A stretch of 64,000 bases of DNA from Pedobacter psychrotolerans (GTDB taxonomy: Bacteria; Bacteroidota; Bacteroidia; Sphingobacteriales; Sphingobacteriaceae). A program made the translations under genes and the position numbers. A model generated the notes under the pieces. The model made no database searches, had not been told where the DNA came from, and saw only the letters and a list, made by a program, of their open reading frames with translations. Position 1 is the first letter of the stretch; each line of letters starts with the position of its first letter. Shown piece by piece: positions 53,025 to 63,383 of the stretch. The stretch is taken from the NCBI RefSeq assembly GCF_004340665.1, contig NZ_SLWO01000001.1, forward strand, positions 248,355 to 312,354, in the 5' to 3' direction.

Positions 53025-53593
53025 TATTTAAAAGACATGCGTTTAAAATCTAACATCGCTTCACTCTCTTTGATAAACTCATCTTTTCTTATTCCGCTTA
53101 GCATAAAAAATAATTCCTTATTACATAAAGTCCCATTTCTCAGGCCAGCTAAATCCAGGTAAGATGAAAATCGCCATTGGTTTAAGTGCTCTGCCAGGCC
53201 AGCCCTGACTGGATTTAAATGAATGTAATGAGCGCAAGTTGCCAAGTAATTTACAGCGTTATTATTGTTTTTATCGATCAGCTCTTTTGCTTTTGTTTTT
53301 TGCTGAAACAAGGAGCCACTTCTACCTTCCTGAAGATTAATTGCTCTTGTATAAGACCTGAGCAAAATTCCAATGGCATTATTTAAATCATAAGATTTGA
53401 AATCTTCAGGAGTAAGTATCATTAAATGAAAATGGTTAGGCATTAAGCAATAGCACAGTATATCACCATGTGGAATTAATTCTTTCCTGATCTTGTCTAG
53501 AAAAAACAAATAATTTGCTTCTGTAAAAAATATTTTTTGGCTATTATTTCCTCTATTATAAATATGATAAACAGAATGGGTCTCGAATTTCAT
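53024..53593 (-). CDS. REP-associated tyrosine transposase (RAYT, Y1-type)
   Basis: Single-strand HUH nuclease of 189 aa. N-terminal HIYNRG, HUH motif at His54-Phe-His56 (LMPNHFHLMI), and the catalytic Tyr123 in HYIHLNPVRAG. All expected residues are present, so it is probably active. RAYTs cut and move REP hairpins; the two hairpins at 52890-53024 next to its 3' end are the expected substrates. Sits between pgk and the dcw cluster. Confidence 0.95.
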   Translation of the reverse strand: MKFETHSVYHIYNRGNNSQKIFFTEANYLFFLDKIRKELIPHGDILCYCLMPNHFHLMILTPEDFKSYDLNNAIGILLRSYTRAINLQEGRSGSLFQQKTKAKELIDKNNNNAVNYLATCAHYIHLNPVRAGLAEHLNQWRFSSYLDLAGLRNGTLCNKELFFMLSGIRKDEFIKESEAMLDFKRMSFK

Positions 53594-53996
53594 TTCTAAA
53601 TATAATAATTTTGCAACAGCATACTATTTACAACTATAATGTAATACATGCCTCTAATTTCATATTCTATTTCAAAAAATAAGCAGTCTGATCGATATTG
53701 ATTAGGATCATTTCGTCCAGTTTGTGGCTTTATTCATTCATTTCCTCAGTAATTAGCCTAGATTTGCGGAGATGCATTACTCTTTGGGCTTGCTTCCCAC
53801 TTTAAGAAATTACATCTTACAAGTTGCTGATTATTAATGTATAGTAGTTTTACGAGTATGGTTGATGTTATTTTTTAATCCGATTAATCTGCTTTAATGT
53901 AACAAAAAAGATGTTGAAAACTTTTTTGTGGTAAAAAGTGGTAAAAAGTGGTAGAACTCTTTACTTTTACACTAGATAAAAAGTGTAGATACCACT
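53594..53996. promoter_or_regulatory. mraZ upstream region with MraZ-type direct repeats
   Basis: About 400 bp without a gene. Near its end GTGG occurs at 53928, 53938 and 53948 in an exact 10-bp rhythm (GTGGTAAAAA repeated), with another AAAAAGTGTAG at about 53979. MraZ proteins bind direct repeats of roughly one helical turn upstream of their own gene, so 53922-53952 is a good autoregulatory site. The remaining ~330 bp show nothing recognisable. Confidence 0.75.
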
Positions 53997-54464
53997 ATGA
54001 CCCAACTTTTAGGAGAATTCGATTGTAAACTTGACGCAAAGGGACGCCTTATGGTACCTGCTGCGCTTAAGAAACAATTGCCTGATGCTGAGAAAGAAGG
54101 GCTTATTATCAATCGCGGATTTGAAAAAAATCTCGTAATCTATCCAAAGAATGTTTGGGATGCTGTTGTAGCTGATCTGGCTAAGCTAAATATTTACGAT
54201 CAGGAAAACCGTGCCTTCGTTCGGGCTTTCACCCGTGGTGCTACCGAGCTTTCGCTTGATGCAGCTGGCCGGGTATTGCTGCCTAAATCATTAGTGGAAT
54301 ATGCTGGTATCGGCAGCGACTTGGTTTTGGCTTGTCAGTTGGACCGGATTGAGGTTTGGGATAAAAAATCTTACGAAGATATTTTTGATGACGTGCCTGC
54401 AAACTTTGCAGATCTTGCTCAAAAGGTAATGGGTGATAAGAAAGGAGGCGTTGATGGAGAATAA
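53997..54464 (+). CDS. mraZ: Transcriptional regulator MraZ
   Basis: Protein of 155 aa with two SpoVT/AbrB-like repeats, marked by LDAKGRLMVPAALKKQL and LDAAGRVLLPKSLVEYAG. First gene of the division and cell-wall cluster; represses or tunes that cluster by binding direct repeats upstream. Overlaps rsmH by 11 bp. Confidence 0.97.
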   Translation: MTQLLGEFDCKLDAKGRLMVPAALKKQLPDAEKEGLIINRGFEKNLVIYPKNVWDAVVADLAKLNIYDQENRAFVRAFTRGATELSLDAAGRVLLPKSLVEYAGIGSDLVLACQLDRIEVWDKKSYEDIFDDVPANFADLAQKVMGDKKGGVDGE

Positions 54465-55359
54465 TTATCACGTTCCGGTGATGTTGCAGCCTTGCATTGA
54501 TGGTCTCAATATTAATCCTGATGGGGTTTATGTTGATGTAACTTTCGGCGGTGGCGGCCATTCAAAAGAAATTTTAAAGCACTTAAGTGCTAAAGGAAAA
54601 TTGATCGCTTTTGATCAGGATCCTGATGCGCAACAAAATATTCCAGATGATAACCGTTTGGTCTTTATCGATCAAAACTTTGGATTTTTAAAAAATAACC
54701 TTCGCTTAAATGGCGTAAGACAAGTTGACGGAATTCTGGCTGATTTAGGTGTTTCTTCGCATCAGTTTGATGTTCCTCAGCGTGGCTTTTCCATTCGCCA
54801 TAATGCTGATTTGGATATGCGAATGGATCAGCACCGGAATTTAACAGCTGCAGAAGTGTTAAATACTTATACGGAAGATAAGCTTCATAAAATTTTTGGT
54901 ATTTACGGAGAGGTAAAAAATGCAAAGTCGTTGGCGCGTGCCATTGTAACCTCGCGTTTGGAAATGCCTTTTACGGATATAGATAGTTTAAAGGCTGCTA
55001 TTTCTGGATACATCCCGAAAGGAAAAGAAAATAAATACCTGGCGCAGGTTTTTCAGGCTTTGCGTATTGAAGTTAATGCTGAAATACAAGTACTGGAGGA
55101 TTTTTTGCAACAGGCTGCAGATGTATTGAAGCCAGGCGGTCGGTTGGTAGTGATGTCTTATCATTCATTGGAAGATCGTCCGGTGAAGAATTTTATGGCT
55201 AAGGGTAAATTTCAGGGGGAGGTAGAAAAAGATTTCTTTGGAAATCAACAGAAGCCTTTTAACGTGATTACCCGTAAAGCTGTTATCGCTACGGATGAAG
55301 AGATTGCGCTTAACAATAGGGCTAGAAGTGCGAAATTGAGAATTGCCGAAAAGATATGA
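54454..55359 (+). CDS. rsmH: 16S rRNA m4C1402 methyltransferase RsmH
   Basis: Protein of 301 aa from the ATG at 54454 (MENNYHVPVM), which is preceded by AAAGGAGG, an unusually strong Shine-Dalgarno for this phylum. The GTG at 54433 would add seven residues. SAM-binding segment YVDVTFGGGGHSKEIL, and the family-typical GVSSHQFDVPQRGFS and YHSLEDRPVKNF. Methylates C1402 of 16S rRNA. Confidence 0.97.
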   Translation: MENNYHVPVMLQPCIDGLNINPDGVYVDVTFGGGGHSKEILKHLSAKGKLIAFDQDPDAQQNIPDDNRLVFIDQNFGFLKNNLRLNGVRQVDGILADLGVSSHQFDVPQRGFSIRHNADLDMRMDQHRNLTAAEVLNTYTEDKLHKIFGIYGEVKNAKSLARAIVTSRLEMPFTDIDSLKAAISGYIPKGKENKYLAQVFQALRIEVNAEIQVLEDFLQQAADVLKPGGRLVVMSYHSLEDRPVKNFMAKGKFQGEVEKDFFGNQQKPFNVITRKAVIATDEEIALNNRARSAKLRIAEKI

Positions 55360-55778
55360 ATAAGTTCAGGGAAGATATAGAAGAAGAGGAGATCGGACCT
55401 GAGCCGCAGTTAAAGGCTGCGCCTAAAAAACCAAAAACAGCTGAAGAAAAAATGGATAGTAATTCATTTATCAGTAAGCTTTTTAATGATGGATTAGTAT
55501 CAAAAGAGGCGGCAACAGATGCTTTGCCTTATTTGTGTTTTCTGGCCTTTTTGGGGATGATTTATATCGCCAATAGCCATTTTGCTGTAAACAATGTTCG
55601 GAGAATTGATAAATTAAATAAAGAAGTAAAAGAATTAAGATGGGAGTATAAATCGTTAAAGGCAGATCTGATGTTCAAAAGTAAATTGACAGAAGTAGCC
55701 AAAAAGGTAGATACCCTCGGAATAAAAGAACTGATTGAACCACCAAAAAAAATAATTGTTAAAAGCGATGAATATTAG
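55356..55778 (+). CDS. ftsL: FtsL-like division protein
   Basis: Bitopic membrane protein of 140 aa: cytoplasmic acidic/basic tail (1-58), one transmembrane helix (~59-75, LPYLCFLAFLGMIYIA) and a short periplasmic coiled coil (KLNKEVKELRWEYKSLKADL). Length, topology and position between rsmH and ftsI identify it as the Bacteroidetes FtsL-type divisome protein. Overlaps rsmH by 4 bp and ftsI by 11 bp. Confidence 0.88.
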   Translation: MNKFREDIEEEEIGPEPQLKAAPKKPKTAEEKMDSNSFISKLFNDGLVSKEAATDALPYLCFLAFLGMIYIANSHFAVNNVRRIDKLNKEVKELRWEYKSLKADLMFKSKLTEVAKKVDTLGIKELIEPPKKIIVKSDEY

Positions 55779-57864
55779 AGCAAACATCCTGCTTCGCGTA
55801 TACCTGGCATTTGGCTTAATTGTGCTTTTTGCTTTTGCGGTGTTTTTACGCCTCGGTCAGGTGCAGTTTGTGCAAGGTAAAAAATGGAAGGCAATGGCAG
55901 ATAGTTTGTCTACCCGTTATGTGAATGTAGAAGCTACTCGTGGAAATATTTATTCCAACGATGGCAGTTTGCTGGCTACATCTGTTCCAGAATATGAGCT
56001 TCGTATGGACATGTTTGCCGGTGGCATTGCCGATGATAAGATTTTCAATGAAAAGGTTGATTCACTTGGTTTCAAACTTTCTCAAATTTTTAATGATAAA
56101 ACGCCGAAGGATTATGCCAGAATGTTGCGTAAAGGCCGGCAAGACAGTGCCAGATATCTATTAATACACCGTAAAGTGGGGTATGCAGATCTTAAAACGA
56201 TCCGGACTTTCCCTCTTTATAATATTGGTAAATTTAGTGGAGGTTTAATCGCTGTTCAGCAGAACAAGCGAATTCTTCCGTTTCAGGCACTTGCAGCCCG
56301 TACCATTGGTTATAAAAATGAAAACGTTAAAAATGGGGTAGGCTTAGAGGGTGCATATAACGAATATATTAACGGAGAAACCGGAAAAAGGCTAATGCAA
56401 AGGATTGCCGGAGGAGTTTATATCCCGGTTAATGAAGAGGCTGAAGTAGCGCCGAAAGATGGTGCTGATATCATCTCGACAATTGATATTAACATGCAGG
56501 ATTTAGCACAGAGTGCGCTAGAAAAGCAGTTAATTAAATATGAGGCAGATCATGGAGCGGTTATCGTGATGGAGGTGGCTACAGGAGAGATTAGAGCAGT
56601 GGCTAACTTTTCAAAAGTAGAGGAAGGTGTTTATAAAGAAAAATTCAACTATGCCATAGCAGGTAACCAAGACCCGGGATCTACTTTCAAGCTGGCATCT
56701 TATATGGCCTTATTGGAAGATAAGTTAGTCGATACCAATATGCTGGTAGGGACAGGGAATTACAAAATCCCTGGCCACATGATCAAAGATTCGCATGGAA
56801 GTATTGGTGTAGTGACGGTTAAAAAAGCCTTTGAACAATCATCTAATGCGGCTATTGCCTATCTGATTAATAGCAGATACGGTGATAATCCAAAGCGATT
56901 TACTGATCATTTGTATGACTGGCATTTAAATGAAAAACTGGGACTACAGATTCCTGGGGAAGCGAAACCTGTGATTAAAAATCCATCTAACAAGAGTTGG
57001 GGGAAAATGACACTTCCGCAAATGGCATATGGTTATGAAATGCAGCTTACGCCTTTAAAAATGTTATCATTTTATAATGCGGTTGCCAACAATGGAAGAT
57101 ACGTTGCACCAATTTTTGTTAAGGAAATTAGAAGATTAGGTAATCCAGTTGAGCAGTTTAAAGCCCGCGTGATCAATGAGCAAATTTGTTCAGATGTGAC
57201 TTTAAGTAAGATTAAAAAGATGCTTGAAGGTGTAGTAACTGAAGGTAGCGGAAAACAGTATGTACGTAATCCACTATATAGAATTGCGGGTAAAACAGGT
57301 ACGGCCCAAGTAGCAGATGCCAATAAAGGATATAAAGCCAAAAAGCAATATCAAGCATCGTTTGTAGGATATTTCCCTGCAGACAAGCCAAAATATTCAA
57401 TGATTGTGGTAATTAACGATCCAAAAGGTGGCTATTATGGCGCTTTAGTTTCCGGACCAGTTTTTAGGGAGGTGGCAGATAGGATATATGCCAGCGACAT
57501 GCAAATGTACAATGATATGCCAACGCGTTTAGTTGGTAATACAGGCAATCCACCGACAAAAGCTGGGCAAAGCAAGGCTACGCAAAAAGTGTACAAAGCA
57601 TTTGGTTTTAAACCACTATTTGCTTCCAAATCTGAATATTATAATATCATCGATACCAGTGCTGGTGCGGTCTTTCAGGAAAATACGGAAAAAAGAGGTG
57701 TGATGCCAAATGTAGCTGGAATGGGTTTAAAAGATGCGCTTTACCTTTTAGGGAATGCAGGTTTAAAAACTAAAGTGGCAGGCTCCGGTAGAGTAATCAG
57801 TCAATCGATAGCTGCTGGCACCAGGGTAGGTAAAGGTTTAGGCGTACAAATAGAATTGAATTAA
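55768..57864 (+). CDS. ftsI: Penicillin-binding protein, class B transpeptidase with PASTA domain
   Basis: Division transpeptidase of 698 aa from the ATG at 55768, inside the ftsL 3' end; a TTG at 55756 is an alternative. N-terminal membrane anchor, PBP dimer domain, then the transpeptidase with SxxK (GSTFKLAS), SxN (SSNAAI) and KTG (KTGTAQ). A single C-terminal PASTA-like domain starts VMPNVAGMGLKDAL. Cross-links septal peptidoglycan. The C-terminal PASTA makes it resemble Spo-VD/PBP2x-type enzymes common in this phylum. Confidence 0.95.
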   Translation: MNIRANILLRVYLAFGLIVLFAFAVFLRLGQVQFVQGKKWKAMADSLSTRYVNVEATRGNIYSNDGSLLATSVPEYELRMDMFAGGIADDKIFNEKVDSLGFKLSQIFNDKTPKDYARMLRKGRQDSARYLLIHRKVGYADLKTIRTFPLYNIGKFSGGLIAVQQNKRILPFQALAARTIGYKNENVKNGVGLEGAYNEYINGETGKRLMQRIAGGVYIPVNEEAEVAPKDGADIISTIDINMQDLAQSALEKQLIKYEADHGAVIVMEVATGEIRAVANFSKVEEGVYKEKFNYAIAGNQDPGSTFKLASYMALLEDKLVDTNMLVGTGNYKIPGHMIKDSHGSIGVVTVKKAFEQSSNAAIAYLINSRYGDNPKRFTDHLYDWHLNEKLGLQIPGEAKPVIKNPSNKSWGKMTLPQMAYGYEMQLTPLKMLSFYNAVANNGRYVAPIFVKEIRRLGNPVEQFKARVINEQICSDVTLSKIKKMLEGVVTEGSGKQYVRNPLYRIAGKTGTAQVADANKGYKAKKQYQASFVGYFPADKPKYSMIVVINDPKGGYYGALVSGPVFREVADRIYASDMQMYNDMPTRLVGNTGNPPTKAGQSKATQKVYKAFGFKPLFASKSEYYNIIDTSAGAVFQENTEKRGVMPNVAGMGLKDALYLLGNAGLKTKVAGSGRVISQSIAAGTRVGKGLGVQIELN

Positions 57865-57965
57865 AAGAAATGATAAAGTGAGAGAATTTTGAATGAGTGA
57901 ATGCTAAAGGCGATAGCCACATTCTTCATTCTCTAATTCAATCCTTCTCCAATTAAAAAAATAAA
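57865..57965. repeat. Solo palindromic intergenic repeat between ftsI and murE
   Basis: GAATTTTGAATGAG at 57884-57897 is followed by GAATG, a GGCGATAGCCACATTC segment and CATTC-TTC-rich sequence that can fold back on the left half. The same GAATTTTGAATGAG recurs at 63384-63397 and inverted at 63911-63924, and the GATAGC/TCGC segment recurs inverted at ~63886 and ~63981. Confidence 0.65.
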
Positions 57966-59423
57966 ATGCAATTACAAGATTTACTTTATGGCGTAACGAT
58001 TAAAGAATTGGTTGGTAAAACCGATAGGGAAATCAATGCGCTCAACTTTGATTCACGCAAGGTTGGTAAAGAGGATGTTTTCTTTGCAGTGGTAGGAACG
58101 CTAGTTGACGGACATCAGTTTATAGAGCAAACCATTACACAGGGAGCTACTGTAATTGTATGTGAAAATCTTCCGGAGGTTCATGATTTTACCATCACCT
58201 ATATTAAGGTAGAAAATACGGCGGTGGCTTTGGGTATTATGGCTGGTCATTATTTTGGCAACCCTGCTGCAGAATTAAAGTTAATTGGCATTACAGGTAC
58301 CAATGGTAAAACCACTATTGCCACTATCTTATTTAAATTATTTAAGGATTTAGGCTACAAAACCGGATTAATTTCAACGGTAGAAAATTATATTAATGAT
58401 ACTGTTATACCGGCAACACATACCACACCAAATCCCATTGCACTTAACCAGTTACTAAGTGATATGGTAAATGCGGGCTGTGATTATTGTTTCATGGAAG
58501 TCAGTTCACATGCGGTTTCTCAACATAGAATTGAAGGATTGAATTTTTCTGGCGGCGTGTTTTCCAATCTGACACATGATCACTTAGATTTTCACAAGAC
58601 TTTTGAAAGCTATTTAAAGGCTAAGAAAACCTTTTTCGATATGCTTCCAAAAACAGCATTTGCATTAACAAATGTTGATGATAAAAATGGTTTGGTGATG
58701 CTGCAGAATACAAAAGCACATAAGAAAACCTATGCGCTGAAACAACTAGCTGATTTTAAAGCTAAAATTGTTGAAAATGGTTTTAGCGGCTTGCACCTTG
58801 ATATTGATAATGAAGATGTATACTTCAAATTGATTGGTTCATTCAATGCCTATAATTTATTGGCCGTATACGGAACTGCTATATTACTGGAACAGGACAA
58901 ATTAAAAGTATTGACTTCCTTAAGCCGTTTAAGCGGTGCGGAAGGGCGTTTCGATTACATTGTTTCGGAAGATAAAATTATTGGTATTGTAGATTATGCA
59001 CATACCCCGGATGCTGTTCAGAATGTTTTAGGCACCATCGCAGATATCCGCAAAGGAACAGAACAGGTAATTACGGTAATTGGTTGTGGTGGCGATCGGG
59101 ATAAAACAAAACGTCCGGTGATGGCACAGGTGGCTTGCGATTGGAGTGATAAAGTGATTTTAACTTCCGATAATCCAAGGACTGAAGATCCTCAAAGTAT
59201 TATTACAGAGATGGAAGCGGGTGTTTCACCTACGAACAAGCGTAAAACCTTATCCATCTTAGATAGAAGGGAAGCGATTAAAACAGCCTGTCATCTTGCA
59301 AAAAGCGGTGATATTATTCTCATTGCTGGAAAAGGTCATGAAAAATACCAGGAAATTAATGGCGTAAGGAACCATTTTGATGACAAAGAAATTTTACTAG
59401 AACAACTAAACCCGAACAGCTAA
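57966..59423 (+). CDS. murE: UDP-MurNAc-tripeptide synthetase MurE
   Basis: Cytosolic ligase of 485 aa adding the third residue to UDP-MurNAc-L-Ala-D-Glu. N-terminal FDSRKV, ATP loop [14 protein letters not shown], central [15 protein letters not shown], and DNPRTEDP near the end. The DNPR motif indicates meso-diaminopimelate as the amino acid. Stop overlaps the mraY start by one base. Confidence 0.97.
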   Translation: MQLQDLLYGVTIKELVGKTDREINALNFDSRKVGKEDVFFAVVGTLVDGHQFIEQTITQGATVIVCENLPEVHDFTITYIKVENTAVALGIMAGHYFGNPAAELKLIGITGTNGKTTIATILFKLFKDLGYKTGLISTVENYINDTVIPATHTTPNPIALNQLLSDMVNAGCDYCFMEVSSHAVSQHRIEGLNFSGGVFSNLTHDHLDFHKTFESYLKAKKTFFDMLPKTAFALTNVDDKNGLVMLQNTKAHKKTYALKQLADFKAKIVENGFSGLHLDIDNEDVYFKLIGSFNAYNLLAVYGTAILLEQDKLKVLTSLSRLSGAEGRFDYIVSEDKIIGIVDYAHTPDAVQNVLGTIADIRKGTEQVITVIGCGGDRDKTKRPVMAQVACDWSDKVILTSDNPRTEDPQSIITEMEAGVSPTNKRKTLSILDRREAIKTACHLAKSGDIILIAGKGHEKYQEINGVRNHFDDKEILLEQLNPNS

Positions 59424-60670
59424 TGTTATATTTATTATTCGAATACTTGCATAAGCATTATGACATTCCTGGATTAAGGTTGTTTCAGTATATCACTTTC
59501 CGTGCGTCTATTTCCATCATTTTGTCTTTGGTGATTACAACCGTTTATGGCCGGCGATTAATCGATTACCTTCACAAAAAGCAGGTAGGCGAAACGGTTA
59601 GAAACCTCGGGCTTGAAGGGCAGATGCAAAAACAAGGTACTCCAACCATGGGTGGGATTATCATTTTAATGGGTATTCTGATTCCAACTTTGTTATTCGC
59701 CAATATTTCAAATATCTATGTGATCCTGATGATCATCACAACGATTTGGATGGGGGCAGTTGGTTTTCTGGATGACTATATTAAGGTTTTTAAAAAAAAT
59801 AAGGAAGGTTTAGCGGGCAAGTTTAAAGTTGTCGGACAAGTAGGGTTAGGATTAATTGTAGGCACTACGATGTATTTTCACCCTAATATTGTGGTAAGAG
59901 AAACGGTTCAGGATGATGTAAAAGTTACCTCGCAAGCGCCAATGGTACTGCGTCAGAAAGGGGAGACTTTTTACTATACACAAGATGTAAAATCGACCAA
60001 AACGAACATGCCTTTCTATAAAAACAATGAATTTGATTATGCAAAGGTTCTAAAGTTCTTGGGTGGCGATTATCAAAAGTTTGCGTTTATAATCTTTTTG
60101 CTAATTACTGTTTTCATCATCACTGCAGTATCAAACGGAGCGAATATAACAGATGGGATAGATGGCCTCGCCACGGGAACATCCGCTGTAATCGGGATTA
60201 CCTTAGGGATTTTGGCTTACGTTTCGGGTAATACCGTAATGGCCGATTACCTGAACATCATGTACATTCCAAATTCAGCAGAACTGATGATTTTTGCAGG
60301 CGCATTCGTAGGTTCTTGTGTTGGTTTCTTATGGTATAATTCTTATCCGGCCCAGATTTTTATGGGTGATACCGGAAGTTTGGCCATTGGAGGTATCATC
60401 GCTTCCTTCGCTTTAATGATCCGTAAGGAATTGTTAATTCCGATTCTCTGCGGTGTTTTTTTAGTAGAGCTGGTGTCTGTAATTATGCAGGTTTCCTATT
60501 TTAAATACACGAAGAAGCGATTTGGTGAAGGGCGTAGGATTTTTCTGATGTCGCCATTGCATCACCACTATCAGAAGAAAGGATATCATGAAGCAAAGAT
60601 TGTAACACGTTTCTGGATTATCGGAATCATGCTGGCGATTGTCACTATCGTAACCTTAAAATTGAGATAG
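59423..60670 (+). CDS. mraY: Phospho-MurNAc-pentapeptide transferase MraY
   Basis: Integral membrane enzyme of 415 aa that forms lipid I. Motifs: [40 protein letters not shown] and the C-terminal [13 protein letters not shown] periplasmic insertion at ~residues 165-215, between helices, is longer than in proteobacterial MraY, as usual in this phylum. About ten transmembrane helices. Confidence 0.97.
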   Translation: MLYLLFEYLHKHYDIPGLRLFQYITFRASISIILSLVITTVYGRRLIDYLHKKQVGETVRNLGLEGQMQKQGTPTMGGIIILMGILIPTLLFANISNIYVILMIITTIWMGAVGFLDDYIKVFKKNKEGLAGKFKVVGQVGLGLIVGTTMYFHPNIVVRETVQDDVKVTSQAPMVLRQKGETFYYTQDVKSTKTNMPFYKNNEFDYAKVLKFLGGDYQKFAFIIFLLITVFIITAVSNGANITDGIDGLATGTSAVIGITLGILAYVSGNTVMADYLNIMYIPNSAELMIFAGAFVGSCVGFLWYNSYPAQIFMGDTGSLAIGGIIASFALMIRKELLIPILCGVFLVELVSVIMQVSYFKYTKKRFGEGRRIFLMSPLHHHYQKKGYHEAKIVTRFWIIGIMLAIVTIVTLKLR

Positions 60671-60752
60671 AATAAAGTCCTGAGTCTGAAGTCGGAAGTC
60701 CGGAGATAAAATGATCAAGTATCTTGATACTAACTACTTAATACTAATTAAA

Positions 60753-62147
60753 ATGAACACAAATCAAAATAACACATCAGGAAACCCACAGTCAGCAATG
60801 GCAGGGCAGGGTCGTGTGGTTATTTTGGGAGCAGGCGAAAGTGGCGTTGGTGCTGCGAAACTTGCACAAGCAAAAGGTTTTGATGTGTTTGTTTCGGATT
60901 TCGGAGTGATTGCTGATCAATATAAATCAGCCTTAGAGAAACTTAACATTGCTTTTGAATCAGAAAAACATACTGAAGGGTTAATTCTAAACGCAAGCGA
61001 GGTGATTAAAAGCCCTGGCATTCCGTCTACCGCACCTATCATCAAAAAGTTGGTTGCACAAGGAACGTCAGTGATTTCAGAGATTGAGTTTGCAAAACGA
61101 TATACTTCGGCAAAAACCATTTGCATTACAGGCTCAAATGGTAAATCAACGACCAGTCTGCTTACTTACCATATCCTTAAAAATGCGGGTTTAAATGTAG
61201 GTCTTGCAGGGAATATCGGTCATAGCTTTGCTGCTCAGGTTGCAGAAGAAAACTACGATTACTATGTGCTGGAAATTTCAAGTTTCATGCTTGATGATAT
61301 GTTTGAATTCAAGGCAGATATCGCAGTACTCTTAAACATTACACCAGATCATTTAGATCGGTACGAATACAAAATGGAAAACTATGTTGCATCCAAAATG
61401 CGCATTATTCAAAATCAAACAGCAGATGATGTTTTTATTCATTGTGCAGATGATGAAGAAAGCATTAAGGCCGTACAGCTTTTTAAGCCTGTAGCACAGG
61501 TCTTTCCATTCTCCATTACAAAAAAAATTGAACCAGGCGCTTATTTAGATGCGCAAACGATAACGATCCTTACAGAACCAAATAAAGAACTAACCATGTC
61601 TATTCTTTCAGATTTAGCCCTTCAAGGCAAGCACAACATTTACAACTCTATGGCTTCGGGCATTGTTGCGAAGGTTTTAGAGTTAAGAAATGAAACCATT
61701 CGCGAGAGTATGGGTAATTTCAAAAATATTGAGCACAGGTTAGAGCATGTGGCAAAGATTTCAGGAATTGATTTCATCAATGATAGTAAAGCAACCAATG
61801 TAAACTCTACCTGGTATGCTTTAGAAAGTATGACAGCCGATGTAGTATTGATTATGGGCGGAGTGGATAAAGGCAATGATTACAACATGCTGAAAGATTT
61901 GGTGAAAAGTAAGGTAAAAGCGATTGTTTGTTTAGGAAAGGATAATAAACGGATTCATGATGCTTTTGAAGATGATGTAGAGATCATTGTAAACACTTTT
62001 TCAGCTGATGAAGCTACACAAATTGCTTTCCATCTGGCCAAACGGGGAGATGCGGTTTTACTTTCACCTGCCTGCGCCAGTTTTGATTTATTTAAAAACT
62101 ATGAAGACCGCGGCAACCAATTTAAAGCGGCAGTTAAAGAATTATAA
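60753..62147 (+). CDS. murD: UDP-MurNAc-L-alanine:D-glutamate ligase MurD
   Basis: Cytosolic ligase of 464 aa from the ATG at 60753. The longer frame from 60711 would begin inside an intergenic palindrome (ATCAAG-TAT-CTTGAT), so the later start is preferred; MAGQGRVVILG at 60798 is a further option. N-terminal nucleotide-binding ILGAGESGVGAA, ATP loop ITGSNGKSTTSLL, NITPDHLDRY, and NDSKATNVNST. Adds D-Glu to UDP-MurNAc-L-Ala. Confidence 0.96.
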   Translation: MNTNQNNTSGNPQSAMAGQGRVVILGAGESGVGAAKLAQAKGFDVFVSDFGVIADQYKSALEKLNIAFESEKHTEGLILNASEVIKSPGIPSTAPIIKKLVAQGTSVISEIEFAKRYTSAKTICITGSNGKSTTSLLTYHILKNAGLNVGLAGNIGHSFAAQVAEENYDYYVLEISSFMLDDMFEFKADIAVLLNITPDHLDRYEYKMENYVASKMRIIQNQTADDVFIHCADDEESIKAVQLFKPVAQVFPFSITKKIEPGAYLDAQTITILTEPNKELTMSILSDLALQGKHNIYNSMASGIVAKVLELRNETIRESMGNFKNIEHRLEHVAKISGIDFINDSKATNVNSTWYALESMTADVVLIMGGVDKGNDYNMLKDLVKSKVKAIVCLGKDNKRIHDAFEDDVEIIVNTFSADEATQIAFHLAKRGDAVLLSPACASFDLFKNYEDRGNQFKAAVKEL

Positions 62148-62164
62148 TATAGGAGGCTTAAAAT

Positions 62165-63358
62165 ATGTTCCAGGCACTACTTGATAAAACAAAAGGCGAT
62201 AGATGGATCTGGTTGATCATCATCTTGCTTTCGCTTATCTCAGTAATGGCAGTTTACAGTGCAACGGGAACTTTAGCCTATAAAAAAGGCGAAGCCGTAG
62301 AGAAATTGCTATTAACCAAACACCTCATCTTTGTTTTGATGGGGATTGGGATGATTTACATTGCGCATTTGCTGGATTACCGGTATTACGCAGGTATATC
62401 TAAAATTTTAATGATCATCACGATTCCACTGCTCGTTTACACATTAATATTTGGTACGAATTTAAACGATGCCTCACGCTGGGTGAAAATTCCGGTGATT
62501 GGGTTAACCTTTCAAACATCCGATTTAGCGAAATTGGCTTTGATAACGTTTTTGGCTAGAATGCTCACTAAAAAGCAAGAAAACATTAAAGATGTGAAAG
62601 AATCCTTTTTACCGATCATGGGTTCTGTTTGTGTGGTTTTCGTATTAATTGCTTTGGCAAACCTTTCTACCGCATTGATGCTTTTCGGTGTAAGTATTTT
62701 GCTGTTAATTATCGGGCGGATTAGTATCAAGCAAATAGCCATTGTTTGTGCGGGTGGTTTTGTGTTATTGTTATTTGTGTTCTTCCTCGGGCCTAGGCGG
62801 AAGACTTATATGTCCAGGATCAATACATTCCTGCATCCAGAGATGCAGCATTCAGATAAAACTTTCCAGGCAGATCAGGCAAAAATTGCCCTGGCCACTG
62901 GTGGTGTTTTTGGTAAAGGACCAGGTAATAGTACGCAACGCAATTTCCTTCCCCACCCGTATTCCGATTTTATTTTCGCCATTATTATTGAAGAATGGGG
63001 AACACTGGGAGGAATTGTCATTATGGTGCTTTACCTGGTACTTTTATACCGATGTATAAAAATAGTGACCAAGGCCCCGAAGGCATTTGGGGCGCTATTG
63101 GCGGCAGGTTTAAGTTTTAGTTTAACCATTCAGGCTTTTGCAAACATGGCCGTTGCTGTAGGTTTAGGTCCGGTAACAGGAGTGCCATTACCACTGGTAA
63201 GTATGGGTGGAACGTCAATGATTTTCACCAGTGTAGCTTTCGGGATCATCTTAAGTGTAAGTAGAGATGTTGAAGAAAATGCCATTGGTGCAGCTAAAGA
63301 AGATAAAGAAAAGATAAAAAATAAAGTAATTGTTGGAGAGATACCGGCGATGGCTTAA
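62165..63358 (+). CDS. ftsW: Septal peptidoglycan glycosyltransferase FtsW
   Basis: SEDS-family membrane protein of 397 aa with about ten helices. N-terminal SVMAVYSATG, central DLAKLALI, the GVFGKGPGNSTQRNFLPHPYSDFIFAIIIEEWG segment (catalytic-loop region, given here by its positions ~255-290) and C-terminal PVTGVPLPLVSMGGTSM. Polymerises septal glycan strands together with the FtsI-type PBP encoded at 55768. murG would normally follow but is not reached within the window. Confidence 0.96.
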   Translation: MFQALLDKTKGDRWIWLIIILLSLISVMAVYSATGTLAYKKGEAVEKLLLTKHLIFVLMGIGMIYIAHLLDYRYYAGISKILMIITIPLLVYTLIFGTNLNDASRWVKIPVIGLTFQTSDLAKLALITFLARMLTKKQENIKDVKESFLPIMGSVCVVFVLIALANLSTALMLFGVSILLLIIGRISIKQIAIVCAGGFVLLLFVFFLGPRRKTYMSRINTFLHPEMQHSDKTFQADQAKIALATGGVFGKGPGNSTQRNFLPHPYSDFIFAIIIEEWGTLGGIVIMVLYLVLLYRCIKIVTKAPKAFGALLAAGLSFSLTIQAFANMAVAVGLGPVTGVPLPLVSMGGTSMIFTSVAFGIILSVSRDVEENAIGAAKEDKEKIKNKVIVGEIPAMA

Positions 63359-63383
63359 GATTATAATTGAGTTTTGAATGATG

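Noticed and set aside
60711..60752. Extended N terminus of MurD
   Set aside because: The 14 extra codons lie in intergenic palindromic sequence and have no counterpart in MurD proteins.
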